A stretch of 64,000 bases of DNA, taken from NCBI RefSeq assembly GCF_047495875.1, contig NC_092461.1:64716299-64780298 (forward strand), read 5' to 3'. This document shows, one piece after another, positions 38,038-50,751 of the stretch. Each line of letters opens with the position of its first letter. Within the stretch, counting starts at the first letter, position 1. The DNA comes from Pithys albifrons albifrons (Eukaryota > Chordata > Aves > Passeriformes > Thamnophilidae). The position numbers and the translations under genes are program-made. The notes beneath the pieces were generated by a model. The model did not search any database, was not told where the DNA came from, and was given only the letters and a program-made list of their open reading frames with translations.

Positions 38038-38990
38038 CGTGTGGAATACTTGTAACTTCCTTAGGGGCCAGTCCTGTTTAATATGTCTATAAATTGTCTA
38101 GACGAGGGGATCTAGGGCACCCTTAGCTTGCAGGTAACACCAAGTTGGACAGAGTGTTGATTCTTTGGAGAGTAAAAGGCTCTGCAGAGGGATCTGGACA
38201 GGCCAGTTGTATGAGATTCAACAAGGCAAAATGTTGAGTCCTGCCCTTGGGTCACAACAATCCCCATCAGCGCTACAGGCTGGGGGAAGAGTGGCTGAAA
38301 AGTTGCCTCTCGGAAAAGGACCTGGGAGTGCTGGTCAACACCCAGCTGAACATGAGCCAGCAGGGTGCCCAGGTGACCGAGAAGGCCAGTGGTATCCTGA
38401 CTTGTATCAAAAGTTGCATGGCCAGTATGACTAGGGAAGAAGCGATCATCCCCATGTGTTCAGTAGTGGTGAGACCACACCTTGAACCCTGTGTTCAGTT
38501 TGGGGCTCTTGTACTTAGTTCACAAGAAAAGACATTAAGGTGCTGGAGCATGTCCAGACAAGGACACATTGGTGAAGGGCCTGGAGCACAAGTCTTATGA
38601 GGAGGGTCTGAGGGTGGTCGCTAATCTGGAGAAAAAAACGCTCTGGGAAGACCTTATTGCCCTCTACAACTACCTAAAAGGATGTTGTCGTTGGGTGGGG
38701 GTCAGTCTCTTCTCGCAAGTAACAAGAGTTAGGACAAGTGTAAATGGCCTCAAGTTGCACTAGGGGAGGTTTAGATTGGGTATCAGGGAAAATTTCTTCA
38801 CCAAAAGGGTTGTCAAGCATTGGAACAGGCTGCCCAGGGAAGTGGCTGAGCCCCTGGAGGTATTTAAAGATGTGTAGAAGTGACACTTGGGGACATGGTT
38901 TAGTGGTGGACTTGACAGTGCTAAAGCAGTGGTTGGACTTGGTGATTTTAAAGGTCTTTTCCAGCTTAAATGATTCTCTTATTCTATGAT

Positions 38991-41900
38991 ATTATGCAGT
39001 TGGATGGTATCTGGTTTTGAAAAAAAAAGAAAATAAAAGGATAATATATTTTTGTAAATCTAGGACAAGCAAGTCTTGGATTCTTCAGAAAGATGATCCT
39101 TTTATAACCTAAATTATTATTTGGTGCAGAAAATGACTTATGGAAAAAATGAAACAAGTATTCATTTGCAATTGAAATGTCTCTGATTATAGTCCCCAAG
39201 TTGACATTTACTCACTTTAATTAAAAAATTGAGAATTTTATTTATATTTTCTACTCCATCTTTCACAGCAGAGGGATTTAAAACATGTTCAGACCTGCAG
39301 TGTCCCAGTTACTGTTCCATCATATGATCTTCAATTAATAATATTTTACTTTCTGTGACTGCAGAATGAAAATGCATTCTTGATTTATCTAAAACTGAAA
39401 TTAGTTAGTTTACCTAGAACCAACAAGGATTACATTTGAGAGAACTCACACAAATACAAAGCCAGAAGCTTCATTTAGGTTTAGCCCTTAGGCCCTTGAA
39501 CACAATAGAGTTTACATACATACTTAAGAACGGCAGCCGCAGACCAATTAAAGGAATATATTTTCCAAGCATCAAACCATTGTTTTCAGGCAATGCACTA
39601 AAACTCTTAAATTAATACATATTAAATCTGTTATGGGCTTAGCAGAGTTTTAGACCGAGGAGAGGGAAAAGCAGATGAGAGCACTCCAGGGGTAGGCTGG
39701 GCAGAGGTTGCCTGTGAGCCACAAGACCTACTGCCCAGCTCACAGGGTGCATGGGCTGAAGGTGTCTGCAGGCTGCCCTGCAAATATGACCAAGGAGGAG
39801 AGGGCACCACAATCCCTCTTGTTAAGTCCTTCCTGGCTTCGTTTTGATATTTGCTAAATAAAATTGGGGAGCAGTTCTTTTGTGGGAAATATATGTAAGG
39901 GCACTTTTTATTATCTATTTAAAAGAAAAATGTTTTAAAAGATACTTCAGAGTTTCCCTCATGATGAGAAATTTAGTTTCAGGCTACTCCTACCCAGAAA
40001 TGCTTATTAAAAGACTGCACTTTTCATATCCACTCACTTCAGACTAGAGAGTCCATTGGGTTGCTGTTACGTAGTATGTAGCATGAATTGTAGAACAGAG
40101 CTGCTCATATGCACCATAATGTGAAAAGTTTCACTACCCAGACCTAGCAAAATAAATTTGCAAGTAATCAAGTTTGTTGCTCACTAATTGTTGCAGCATG
40201 TTTAGGCAGGGATAGGACTTAGCCAATATGAACTATGAGAGAGTAGTCTGACTTAAAAAAGACCTGTATGCTATTGCAGGCAGGCGCAGAGGCAGAGCAG
40301 AACTCATAGTGGGAGAAGGAGGGAAAGGTATAAGTGAAATGGAAAGTGGAGAAGTTTTGTAAGAGGAGGAAAGAATGCAGAAGCACATCTAGGAGAGGGG
40401 AAAATAAATGGAGAGACTTGTAACTAGCGAAGAGCACAGCACAACACAAAGAGCGCAGATTGCAGCGTGCTTTCTGCTGAAACATCACCTGCAGTTTCTG
40501 CTGAGAGATGTAGAATCGGTTCAGATGGAGAAACTGGCATGTTAATGGTGGCATAACAAGATGGAGCAGGAGCAAATGAATGTTAGTGAAGAATCCAGTC
40601 ATAGTACTGTTTTTCTTAACACGTGCAATAGACTTGTAGTGCTGGAAGGAAAAGATGGAAAACAAGTATCTGGGAAGCAAGTACGAATAATACTCAAAGT
40701 GGAAAACTTACTAATGTTGTGTTCCTCTTGCAGACTTTCAGGCTTTTAAACATTCATCTAAGTACAGTATTCAGCTGCTGTTTTTCTGTGATATATGGCT
40801 TAACTGACAGTTACCTTCTCTCATTATATCAACTTCGAGTTTTATTTGCAAATAAGTGAAATAAATAAGGTACCTGGAGTATTTTTGTGTTTATTCAACT
40901 TTTGAGACTATATTTTGGAATTTTTCAATACATTTTTGAGCAAAATATGTCCTGACCGAATTCTGTACTACGATTTGTGAAATGTCTGACATCTGAAGCT
41001 CATGGGGAAGACGAGGGAAATTGCTTGCAGATCACCATGCGCTTCTGCTTGGGGAATGCATGGCCATAACTGTGGGAGTCATAAAATCATTAATTAAAAA
41101 CTTCTTAGCTGTATTGCATCATTTTTTTGAAGATAAAATGCAAAGTTTTTTCTTCTAAAGTTATGCACATAGAGATTTTAAGACAGGGTAAATGTCCCAG
41201 TTTCTCTAGTTAATTACCTCAATAAATTAGGAGTGGGCTGCTGGTATTTGAAAATTCTGTGCATGGTAGACAGAGGGAGAGAGGGAACAGTTTTGTGCAG
41301 TGTTCTGTTGTTGATCTGTAAGAGTATATATGCACTCAGGTCAAAAGATACTCATGATGCCACCATGGCTATAACATCAGAAGTTTGCTGCACTAAACCT
41401 AAATGTTGCAATGAAACTAAATGTTTGTGTTATCACTACAAAAAGGAAAAAAAATTGCGGCACCAATCAGTTTTTCCTATGATGAAATTACTCTTTGTTT
41501 GCATATATGCATATATGTGTGCATATAGAAAGAAGTATGCTTATACACACATAATCTGTGTTGATAAATACATGTGTATGCACACACATGCATTTTAAAT
41601 GAATTGTGATTGCTTCTTGAAAATGGCTAATACTCCCCAAAAGGGGAAATGGAGAGAGGGAGTGATTTTATCAATACTAGTTGATCTCACAACTGAAGAT
41701 TAATTGTACAATAAGCAACGTAGATGTACACTGTAAAAAGGCTGTTCTAATCGTTTCTTAAGACAGGACACAACAGGTGGGTGTAGACAGACAGGAGAAC
41801 ATAGTGGAGAAATGGGACAAGACTGACCAAAAGTCTTACTCATTTGACTCTGTGCCAGTGCAAGTATGCAGTGGTTCGCAGGGGTGACAGTGGTGGTCAG

Positions 41901-43389
41901 GATTCAAGAAGGGATTTGACTGAGGGTGAATTGGAAGTGGAAGCAGGTAGATAATATCTGCACTAAGAATATATTGCAGGAGATGAGAGCAGAGGCTCCC
42001 CAGATCTCAGCAGGAGCTTGGTTTGAGAAGAAAGTTAACACTGGGTGAGCAGAGGGGCTGAATGGTGGTGGCTGATCCATGGAGGCATCCCAAGAGGGGT
42101 GGGCAACCAGGGTGGAAGTATGCAGAGGAATCAGGGAAGAGAAAAAAGTTTGCATATTAGTAGGCCAGGAAAATTGACATAGAAAAACAAATGTGAGAAG
42201 AGACATGACAGAATTAGGGGAGTTATCATCCTGGCCACCTAGGTGAGCAATTCTAATCTATATGTATCATTAATAAAAACCAACACTTCCAAAAAGCTTT
42301 TGCACCCCTTTTCTCTCTAGTGATTAGAAAGCTTAAAAGACATTCAGTTAACCAAGATTCCAAATTTCTGGACATCTCAGACACATGAAATGAAGGGTCT
42401 ATTTTCATTGCCCTTTTTGTTCTAATGATCATCCTGTGTTATTTAGCATTCATACAGTTTTACAGGAAATAACACTTGGTTTTTATGATAATTGGTTTTT
42501 TTACTTCTGAAATTACATACTACATGCTCAAAGAAAATACAGTTGCTGCACACCAAAGCAGAGATATCTTTTCGTCCAGCATTCTCCTCTGTTTCCTTGT
42601 TACCAGGGTTTTTAAAATGTGACAATGTCCCACCACTGAGATTTCCTAAATGTATTTGTTTGCTCTATTACGTAAGGGGAATGGTTTCTGCCTGTTTGAA
42701 TATATTCTGTGAGGAGTGCTGACATTCTCATCCACACTTCACTTGTCACTTCCAGGCCAAACGGTTAATATAGTTTCCTACTTTGAGCTACTTACTGCGT
42801 ACAGTTTTAACATGTGTTGCAGCACGGCGATATATTAAAGTGCAGAAATTATGAAAGAAATGGATGTTAGACAAAAGTCATTGGGTTTTCTTAGGTACAG
42901 TAAGTTAATGTGCAGAGTAAATATGTTCCTGATAGGAGTAAAAGGAAATATGGGGTGAACTTCATATTCTGATCCCATCCTTCTCACATGAATACAAGGG
43001 AAAAAAAAGTGTTTGTGTTCATGGATAATACCTAAAGAGAAGTGATTGCAAATCTGCAGAGGAGGGATTAGCATTCCAAATGGTGAACTGGAAAACACAG
43101 AGGACTGATCAACAGCATCTGGACAGGAGCACAGTCTTTTTTCTCTGGGAAAAGGCTGAGGGCTGTAATGGTTTCCAAGTTGGATTTTTATCAACATGGT
43201 GGTGATTTTGCACAGAAAGCCAAGGTTGTGCTGGAAGGCAAAGCCAGGTGTGCCACCCTTGAGAAGAGGTAATTGCTCTGCTGTGCTCAGTGCAAGGCAC
43301 TACCATAGAGAAAGGTGTGGGTTAATGCTAGAAAATTAAGAAAGAAATTACCTAAGTATGTAGAGGTCAAGAAAATAGTTAGGAGGAAG
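38991..43389. other. Intron 1 sequence, no recognised feature
   Basis: Contains the alternating R-Y stretch listed separately. A GC-richer patch at 39635-39860 begins TGTTATGGGCTTAGC, reminiscent of the LTR start at 764, and ends near AATAAA, but the rest does not follow that LTR. Confidence 0.55.
41510..41594. repeat. Alternating purine-pyrimidine TA/CA-rich stretch
   Basis: GCATATATGCATATATGTGT is self-complementary in part. With TACACACAT, ACATGTGTATGCACACACAT it makes a long, mostly alternating R-Y tract able to form hairpins or Z-type DNA. Confidence 0.7.
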
Positions 43390-43760
43390 TCCCAAAAGAA
43401 ATTGAGTCTGTTTAGCCTACAGAAGACTAAGGGAGAACAAAATAAGTACCATTAAATACGTTCAGTGTTTAAATATTTAAAGACTGCAGAATTGAAGGGA
43501 ATCATTTATTCTTTTATCCTTTGCAGGCAGAATGAGAAGTAGTGGGCTTGAGGTACGACATGAAGATAAAGGTTAGATGTTAGGAGAAACTTTCTGAAAA
43601 TAAGGACAGATTGCTTGGGGAGACTGTAGAGACTCCATTACTAAGCATCTTCAAGAGCATAGGCAAATATGAGGGAAGATACTGGTGCACAGCATCCTAC
43701 CTGCAATACAAGGTATGGAATAAGTAACCTCTCATCATCTCTTCCTAGCCTATTTTTGAT
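43390..43760 (+). mobile_element. Highly diverged CR1-like fragment
   Basis: The order of words follows the CR1 3' region: TTGAGTCTGTTTAGCCTACA and GAAGACTAAGGGAGAACAAA (CR1: gttgttcagcctggagaaga). Then come GATGTTAGGAGAAACTTTCT and GCTTGGGGAGACTGTAGAGA (CR1: gatattaggaaaaacttttt ... tgtggagtctccttctctgg), and finally AAGTAACCTCTCATCATCTC. No octamer tail survives. It looks much older than the other CR1 copies in the window. An ancient chicken-repeat-like LINE of another subfamily is possible. Confidence 0.5.
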
Positions 43761-46700
43761 TAAAGCTGAATTAAGGAAAGTCCTGGGCTGGACAAATAAA
43801 TGTAAAATGTAATAGAATAACTTTGGGCTTGGTCATGGAAAGTGTTGAGTAGTTGTAGCTGCTCTCACTGCACTCACCCAGAGCAGAAACAAAATGAGAT
43901 TGCAAAAATGTGGGCTATAAGCACAAAATTTGTATTAGTTTTTAATACTGCTGAATTATTGTCACATTAGTCAGGTCTTGTCTTCACTGTGACTCTTATC
44001 CTGGCTGTTACAAAACTTTACATTACACTTTGTAATGCAAATTTCTCTGAGTTTTCAGCTTCTGACAAAAACCTGAGACACAAGGGCTTTTTCTGTGGAT
44101 TTCCATGTTAAAACTGGTCAGATTAGTTTCCCACAATGGTATTTACTTGCCTTTTGGCTTTTTAGGCAATGTCCCAACCAGTCACTACAGGTAGTGGTAG
44201 AATTTATGGATGTGTCCTTCAACACAGTTTGGTGTGTGAAGAATTCTTATGTACAATGTCAGCCTACAGTGGTTGAGATAATTTAGCCTAAACTGCAAAG
44301 GAGTAAGATTTCCTAGAGAATGATATTTCAGAGCTACTGAATGAATTATTGAATAGTGGTATTTTTTGGATATTTGGGGAGACCTTAAATGTAATTAATA
44401 GAAGAGAAAAAAAAGAAGAAGCTCCTGTGATGAATATATTACAACACAAATTGGAGATTTAACAATAAAAAGCTTGTATGGTTTTGCAGGAGAAAAAGTG
44501 TATTTTTAATAAAAATCCCAGATTTTCTTGACATGAAAAATTTTCAGCAAAAGGATTGCATTTTTTCTGTGAAAAAAAAAATCACTGTAAAAATTCACTG
44601 GTTGGTTATTTGCTTGTGTCAGCATTTCTCCCAGTTTGTCTCACATTGCCACTAGAGTCTGTTTTGTTGTACTGCTCTTTTTGGGAGCACAAATAAACTT
44701 TTTTCTCCTTGGTGTGCTTAAAAAAGTATTTGCTACTTTTTCCTGAGTCTTTTTTCCTTTTCTTCTCTAAGCAATCTTTATCCTAATTTAAAAGATATGA
44801 GTACTGCAGAATTAAACCACTTTGTCTAGGCATAAATATGGGCAGCAGCAGTGTGAATTTTTTCCATCTCAGGACTCTCTTCTTCATTGGCTCAATTCAT
44901 GTCTGCATCTCTCTGTCAAGATGATACATCCATTTACTCCACACAAGCCTCGAAACAGTGATCGGATAGGAGCAACATCTGGTCCTTACCTCCACAGGAG
45001 TATGTAAACTGAGAATTCAAGGGTAGAAAACTATATTGACTTGTTCTGCAGGGAATACTTTTTCATACTGCATGTATTCAACCCAGGAAATTTAGAGTTC
45101 CAGGAGATCACTCAGTCAGATCATCTGGGTCAGGTATTTAAGGCACACATAATTTTGGAGGTGTCAAAAATTTCATTGTGGCCAAATATTTGAAAGATAT
45201 TTTTATTTTCTGCCCTCGTAGATGTAAAACACCTAATGCTATGAGCAGGTCTGGGGGAAAACTGTAGCTGCTAAATTCAAAAAAATAGAAAGATAGACTT
45301 ACTGGCTTTCTCCTGTCCTAAGTTTCCTGTGTTCTCTCTCTCATAATACAAGAAGACACTCCAGACACCACATTTCTGGGGATTACCTTTCTTGGGGTTG
45401 AAGCCTTTGGCCTCATTCTTTTCCTCACAGTTAGAGTGTTCATAAGCCCCTGGAAAGACACTGTCTGTCATGTCTTGTTGCTTAAATATTGTGATCAAGC
45501 CTGTGAATAATCTCTAACTGCTCTGACATGTTCATAATAGCTTTTGTTCTACTCTGTACCAATCCATTTCCATTCCTTAAAGTCCCCTGACACAGTGCGT
45601 TCCAGCTTGGAGATGGTATGTGATGGTTTGGCCAGAGATATGAAAAAATCAGAGCAATACCTTTGTATTTTTTGGATGGTAACAAGGGTTTGGAAAGTGA
45701 AAATGACCCCTCTGTGGCAAAGGATATTGTCAGACCCTTTTCTCCTCAGCTTGCGGGTTTTGTTCACCCCTTGGTGAAAGTTGTTGAGAAGGGGTCAGCT
45801 GAACTGGCGTTACCCTGCAGAGTGACGTGTTCATGTCAGGCTTCTTCAGCTGTGCTGTGTGCAGTGAAGGCTGAGTTAACACCAGATGCCAATCATATAC
45901 CACCAGTGGATTTGCAAGATTATAGGACAGGAAAAAAGATGAAGGTTAAGCACGGGGCACAATAGAGATTACTTATGGTAATGAATTGTATAATTTTTCT
46001 AGACAGATCTGGATTAATGTTTATCCCAGGCAAGAGATTACTGGATGTCTGATTCTAGTTGTAAACAGACATTATTAAACAGAAGGTTTATGTTCATGAA
46101 ATGCGACTATGGGTGTTAAAGCACTTATGATTTATTATGTGCAAAAAGAAAAATTAACCTGTTCATCTGCTATAGTACAAGATGTGCTGTGGATTTTTGC
46201 ATAATTTGAAAGGCATCTGCTCCTTTGGAATACAAATAACCAGTGAAATGAAAAAGATTCTCCTCTCATTTACACTGATCCAGTGCCTTACACTGCAGTG
46301 ATGTTGAAATGGTGTAACCAGGAAAAGAATAGTCTTGTGTGTTTTCATAAAGCAACAATATTTCTGTGAGAGATAATGTTGACAAAGTCTGTTTTCTTGT
46401 GAATCTTTAGGGTATTTTTTATAACCTAAAAAAAAAAAATCCTGTTCATAGAGCTAAACAAATGACCTTGTTTGGGTTCCCAAATAATTCCCTTTCACTT
46501 ATTGAAAACATAATGTTTCGAGACCTTGAATTAAATAATTATTAAAAAATAATATTTTTCACAATATTTATGTTGCAGCCCATTTCTCTACTGTATTATT
46601 GCATCACTGCTGCTAAGCATAAGTGAGATACAGATACAGCATCCACATTTTTGAGCAGTGCCTTACCTCAGTAGCTAAATATCGCACGTGAGTCAGTGGA

Positions 46701-49502
46701 TTTTGTGTTTTAGGTAGGCTGAAAAATCTTCCCTTAAGGAAACTGTAAACAAAGTCCAAAGCTTTCCTTCTTTGGTGAAGTAGACATTGCAACTCTATTA
46801 CTTGCTAACAAGGAACTGTCTTTTCACTGTGAAAGCAACAAAAAAATACAGTCACCAAAATCTGTTTGTTCTATTTATGGGCTGTATTTGTAGCCAGCTG
46901 ATTTTTGCATAATGCCATTTGAAATTTTCCATTTAACAATAACGGATTATACAACTGTGTTGCTCTCCCTTCACTCTGTAACTGATCCGTCTACTTATAC
47001 ATTGCATTGGACATGTTGATGATGCTTTATTTGTAAAATTTAGTCACATATGTGAGAAATTTGTTTGTTAAGTCTTAACTGACTTTACAGAAGCTTCTCA
47101 GACAAGTGAAAATATTCCTCTGTATAAACAAAACCAGCCCAATATGAAGAGCAAAGAGACCTGGGAGTATCTTGAGGTTTGTTAAGAGAGTTAGACTTTA
47201 AACTGTTAAACTAGACCTGAATGAAATGTAATCTGTAAGATGTTCTGAATGCTTTAAAAAAATCTCAATCTTAAATTGCCACCAAAACACTTCATTCTGA
47301 TCATTTGTATTCTTTACCTGTATTTTGCATTTGGTACAACAATATGTATTGTGTCATGAGAAAAATATAACTTTAACACTGGTAGTGCGTTCCTTAATCA
47401 TCAAATTTGACAACTTCTCCAAAGTGTGAGTCCAGAGTTAAAGTGCATAATGGAATTAGTAGGCAATAAAAGTTTGTGTGGGCTTTGTTAATTGTTCAGT
47501 GTAGCGTCTGAAGGTGATGAGAACTTCCGAAGGTACCTGGGGCATAGATAGGAGTACTTCAGGAAGTGGGGTTAGCTGCACTACGCTGCTTAAAATTTTG
47601 TGCACAGAGGCATTGTATTTGTGGAGACAATAAAACATACGTGCTGCTCTTCTCTTTGCTGTGAGTTAACAGACTTCAATAAGTCATGGAGATGACCTCC
47701 AACTTCCAAAGAGAAGGAACGCTGGAAATGAAGACACATTTCTGTTATCAGTCTGCTGTGGGTCGTAAGTTGAGCTGGTGTTATATTTTCCTCCAAAAGC
47801 CACGTAGCCTTGACACAGTGTTTAACAGTGTTAAGCTTATTGCTGCTGAGCTAAACATGTCTGAAGTGAACGATGACCCTCACGTCTTTGCAATAGCAAA
47901 ATGTCTCCCTGATGTGATCCCAAAGACTTGGAGCATTAAGTTAATTTTCCCCTGGATTTCTGAGCTGCCTTCTTTTTACCCAGCAGAGAGCTTGTGAGGA
48001 ATACAGCTTCTGACCGAATGACAGAACATGGAGGGTGAAATTAGATGCATTCAATTAGAAGATGACAAAAAGCCTATCTAAATATTTGTCAGAATGCTAC
48101 TTACTGGGCATAGTGTCCAGGCAGGGAAGTGAAAGGTGGCCACTCTCAGGACTTAATAGTCTGGGGAGAAAAAATTGGGTAAATCATCCAGATTCTTTAC
48201 AGGCTTGGAGGGGATAATTGAGGGTATCAAGTTGGCTGTTATGCTTCCAGGGCTGGTGATCTCTCTGATATAATCTCAGATTAGTTCTTTGCTTTTATTC
48301 ACTTAATACAGAATTAACCATTACAAAGTTTTCTAAACCACATGTGTGAATAATGTTATTTGACCGGTAGAAGATGATTAATGCAGTGGTTTCCAGGAGG
48401 TATGGAACAAGGAGGGGCTCCACCTTCTCATCAGTATAAAAAACATGCCACAAAAAAACCAAACAAAACTCCAAGCCCATAAAACTCAAAGCAATGAAAA
48501 AGGCACAGCAGATGTTTTGACTGTTAGATTGTCAGGTTTGGACCAGAAGATTTACTGGTGTTTTAGAGGACAAAAGGATGTTCTCAGAAACCAAAATTTG
48601 AAATTAGTAGTCAGTTATACAGAAAGAGATTGAGATGTGCAGCATGGTTTGGCTACATCTGCTTACCTGTAAATTAAATTTGTAGCAACTTTTTAAAAGT
48701 AAGTGAGCAAATCTCTGGCTTCTAATTTCCTTCTCAAGAAGTTTAATTATAAAAATTAAACAAAAAAAGTAAGTACAGCATACCATTTTTTTTCATTTCT
48801 GTTACAGCAGTTCAGAGGAGAATGTGACTATGATAGGGTTAATCCAGCTACATAAAAATCCATGCTGTGTATGATAGTAGTAAAGCTTGTGATCCCTTGA
48901 TCTTTGATTAGATCCAGGCTAGTAAATATCTTGTGTTTAATCAGAATGAGTTGTTCTGCATGTAGTATAAGTCACCTTCACAGATGGCATGTAGCAGCCG
49001 AGTTGTTCGTGAATATTTGTTTTAATCCTTTCCAGAACAAGCACTTTATGTTTCTTTGTTGTAAATCAGAGTTGAGCAACTAAAGACCAGCAGGGAGGAA
49101 AGGCATTTACTTGCAATCAGGAATAGGATGGTGTGAAAAGTTTTTAATTTTTTTAAAGAAAAATATAAATTAGTAGATTCTTAAAAAGTATTTTATCCTA
49201 TTCTGTAAACATAACTAAAGCACCATGGCTGCTTTTTTAGACTGGGATGCAAATATTATTATCTAGAATTTCATCCTAAACTGTTCATTTGCATTTGTAC
49301 CTTGGACTATAAACACAAAGAGACTAAGATTTATTATGGTTAACATTCAGCCTCTATTATTTTCCTATATCCTATAGATATTTAGTTATAATGGTAGCTA
49401 TTCTGTGTGCTGGTAAACTGAAATTACTAAAACATTATCTGTAAGGCTAGTTGTTTTGTGTGGTATGTCAGCGTCCTATTTACCTAAATCTGTCATAATT
49501 GC
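43761..49502. other. Intron 1 sequence upstream of exon 2
   Basis: AT-rich with no recognised repeat or gene. 46460-47060 has several ATAATTATT and TTGCAT/TTTGCATAATG words and could be conserved. Small frames such as 47686-47997 plus have no recognisable homology. Confidence 0.55.
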
Positions 49503-49564
49503 CTTCCAATACATCTTCCAATACATCTTCCAATACATCTTCCTCTGACAATACATCTTCCAAA
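49503..49564. repeat. 12-bp minisatellite-like tandem repeat
   Basis: Unit CTTCCAATACAT repeated three times perfectly (49503-49538). A partial unit, a short TCTGA-type interruption and one further partial copy follow. It lies 326 bp upstream of exon 2. Confidence 0.95.
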
Positions 49565-49889
49565 TATTGAAAATGAGACAACTCTTTGCTGGAAGATTTT
49601 CTACTGAATGTCATTTTTCTGTGTTCATAACTTGATGGTAATAACTGGACGACCTGTAGTTAAATGCATCTCAATTTCTCTCACTTATTTTTCCTAATCA
49701 CCACACAGAGCCTTCAGTGCTCGGAGGTGTGATTACATTTAACCTGCCATCGTCTCTGAAGAACTTTCTGTACAACATATTATATATTGCAAGAATTATA
49801 TATGTAAATGGTGGGTCTAAGTGTAATATATAAATAGAGAATTGCTCTCATGCCAAAGTTAATTCCTGTGTTTTTTTCTGTTTTAACAG

Positions 49890-50026
49890 GAAGACTGGAG
49901 AGCCTCCACTAATAAATGGCTGGATTCCTTACCTTGGAAAAGCTTTGATTTTTAGAAAAGATGCTTTCAAATTCTTACTGGATCAGCAAAAGAAACTTGG
50001 AGATATTTTCACTGTACATATTGCTG
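49890..50026 (+). CDS. CYP7B1: CYP7B1 exon 2 (oxysterol 7-alpha-hydroxylase)
   Basis: Internal exon of 137 nt. It is preceded by a pyrimidine tract ending TTTTAACAG and followed by the donor GGTGAG. The first base completes a codon begun in exon 1, 45 full codons follow, and the last base is the first of a glycine codon finished in exon 3 (phase 1 at both ends). The peptide opens with KTGEPPLINGWIPYLG, the proline-rich hinge after the membrane anchor of microsomal P450s. It continues to GDIFTVHIAG, which matches the start of the first beta-sheet region of human CYP7B1 (GEPPLIKGWLPYLG ... GDTFTV). It corresponds to about residues 42-87. The family hydroxylates 25- and 27-hydroxycholesterol and DHEA at C7 in the endoplasmic reticulum, in the acidic bile-acid pathway. 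CYP7A1 and CYP8B1 are paralogues, but the wording here and in later exons is closest to CYP7B1. Confidence 0.95.
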
Positions 50027-50728
50027 GTGAGAAATATTTTAGTATATATCTTGATTTTTTTTTCTATCAGTGACGTTAAATACTAATTCAAATGTTTAGT
50101 TTAGAATCTTACTTAACCAAAATAATTTTTTTGTAGAATAGACCAATAAAAATCACTCATATTTACATATATTATAAACATAATAATTATCCATAGAATA
50201 ACACTATCAACATGTGGATTTATATACATCTATAGGTGTGCATATTGACAGAATTTGTAGGTATGTAATGTACGAACACAGATTTTACTAGCACATTTAA
50301 TTACATATTGGGATTTTTTTTCCTAAAGAAGGGAGAACTAACATCATCTTGACACTGCACAGAAAAATACCAGATTAAATTTAGAAAACACTTAAGGAAA
50401 AAAGTGCAGAATTTGTTCTCACACATTTTACAACTGGTTGACAGGAACACAAGGGAATGAATGACACATTGACTCAGTGATACAATTGGGACTGGAACAC
50501 AGAAACTACCCATTGCCAGCCTCTTTCTCTGATCATGCTTACTGAAAATAACATACAATAAAGTATGATACAACCTTGCTGTTTTCTGTATTTTTAAATC
50601 TATTACTACACTAGATTGAATACAAACATTTGAGTGATTTTACATAGACACTTAGCAGTAGAAGAAATGCATAGGTTGAAACTGGAATCTTGAATGAAAG
50701 TTAAATATATAAATTTACACGTATGTAT

Positions 50729-50751
50729 ACACACACACACACACACACACA
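50729..50751. repeat. (AC)n microsatellite
   Basis: About eleven AC units following a GTATGTAT stretch in intron 2. Confidence 0.95.

Larger units (their letters stand above)
35581..38990 (+). mobile_element. Long CR1 LINE, internally deleted and interrupted
   Basis: A sense-strand CR1 that keeps its 5' half, which is rare. 35581-36135 encodes frame-broken ORF1 words (LRSIRDYKRQTG, LSLRQAQEADR, QQWRQIPAQCSRQ, PPQVSRHNRFETL). 36140-36590 continues through the later ORF1 region. Near 36590-36610 the sequence jumps into ORF2 upstream of the reverse transcriptase (WLNRELCLELRRKRRVYHLW), so the endonuclease part is deleted. RT words follow: DEGKAVDVVYLDFSKTFE at 37378-37435, then the thumb/C-terminal region (HNNPHQRYRLGEEWL, EKDLGVLVNTQLNMSQQ, LVRPHLEP-like). 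The 3' UTR ends AAAGGTCTTTTCCAGCTTAA ... ATTCTATGATATT at about 38990. Several stops and shifts make it inactive. An LTR-like block interrupts it at 37561-38037. Confidence 0.93.
1..49889 (+). other. CYP7B1: CYP7B1 intron 1 (3' portion, over 49.9 kb)
   Basis: This is everything upstream of exon 2. It contains no second recognisable gene and no CpG-island-like first exon with an N-terminal P450 anchor followed by a phase-1 donor, so exon 1 and the promoter must lie before base 1. The human gene also has a very large first intron. Open frames in this stretch are short (163 codons at most), lack family motifs, and are either remnants of CR1 or chance openings. Repeats and conserved-looking blocks inside it are listed separately. 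Confidence 0.8.

Noticed and set aside
39635..39860. Second LTR beginning TGTTATGGGCTTAGC
   Set aside because: Only the first dozen or so bases resemble the LTR at 764. No inverted end or flanking duplication was found.
40219..40680. 153-codon minus-strand open frame
   Set aside because: Low-complexity, Phe/Leu/Ser-rich translation of a purine-rich plus strand, with no family motif. Not supported as a gene.
49503..49564. CRISPR-like repeat array
   Set aside because: Head-to-tail 12-bp units without spacers in a vertebrate intron. A plain tandem repeat.
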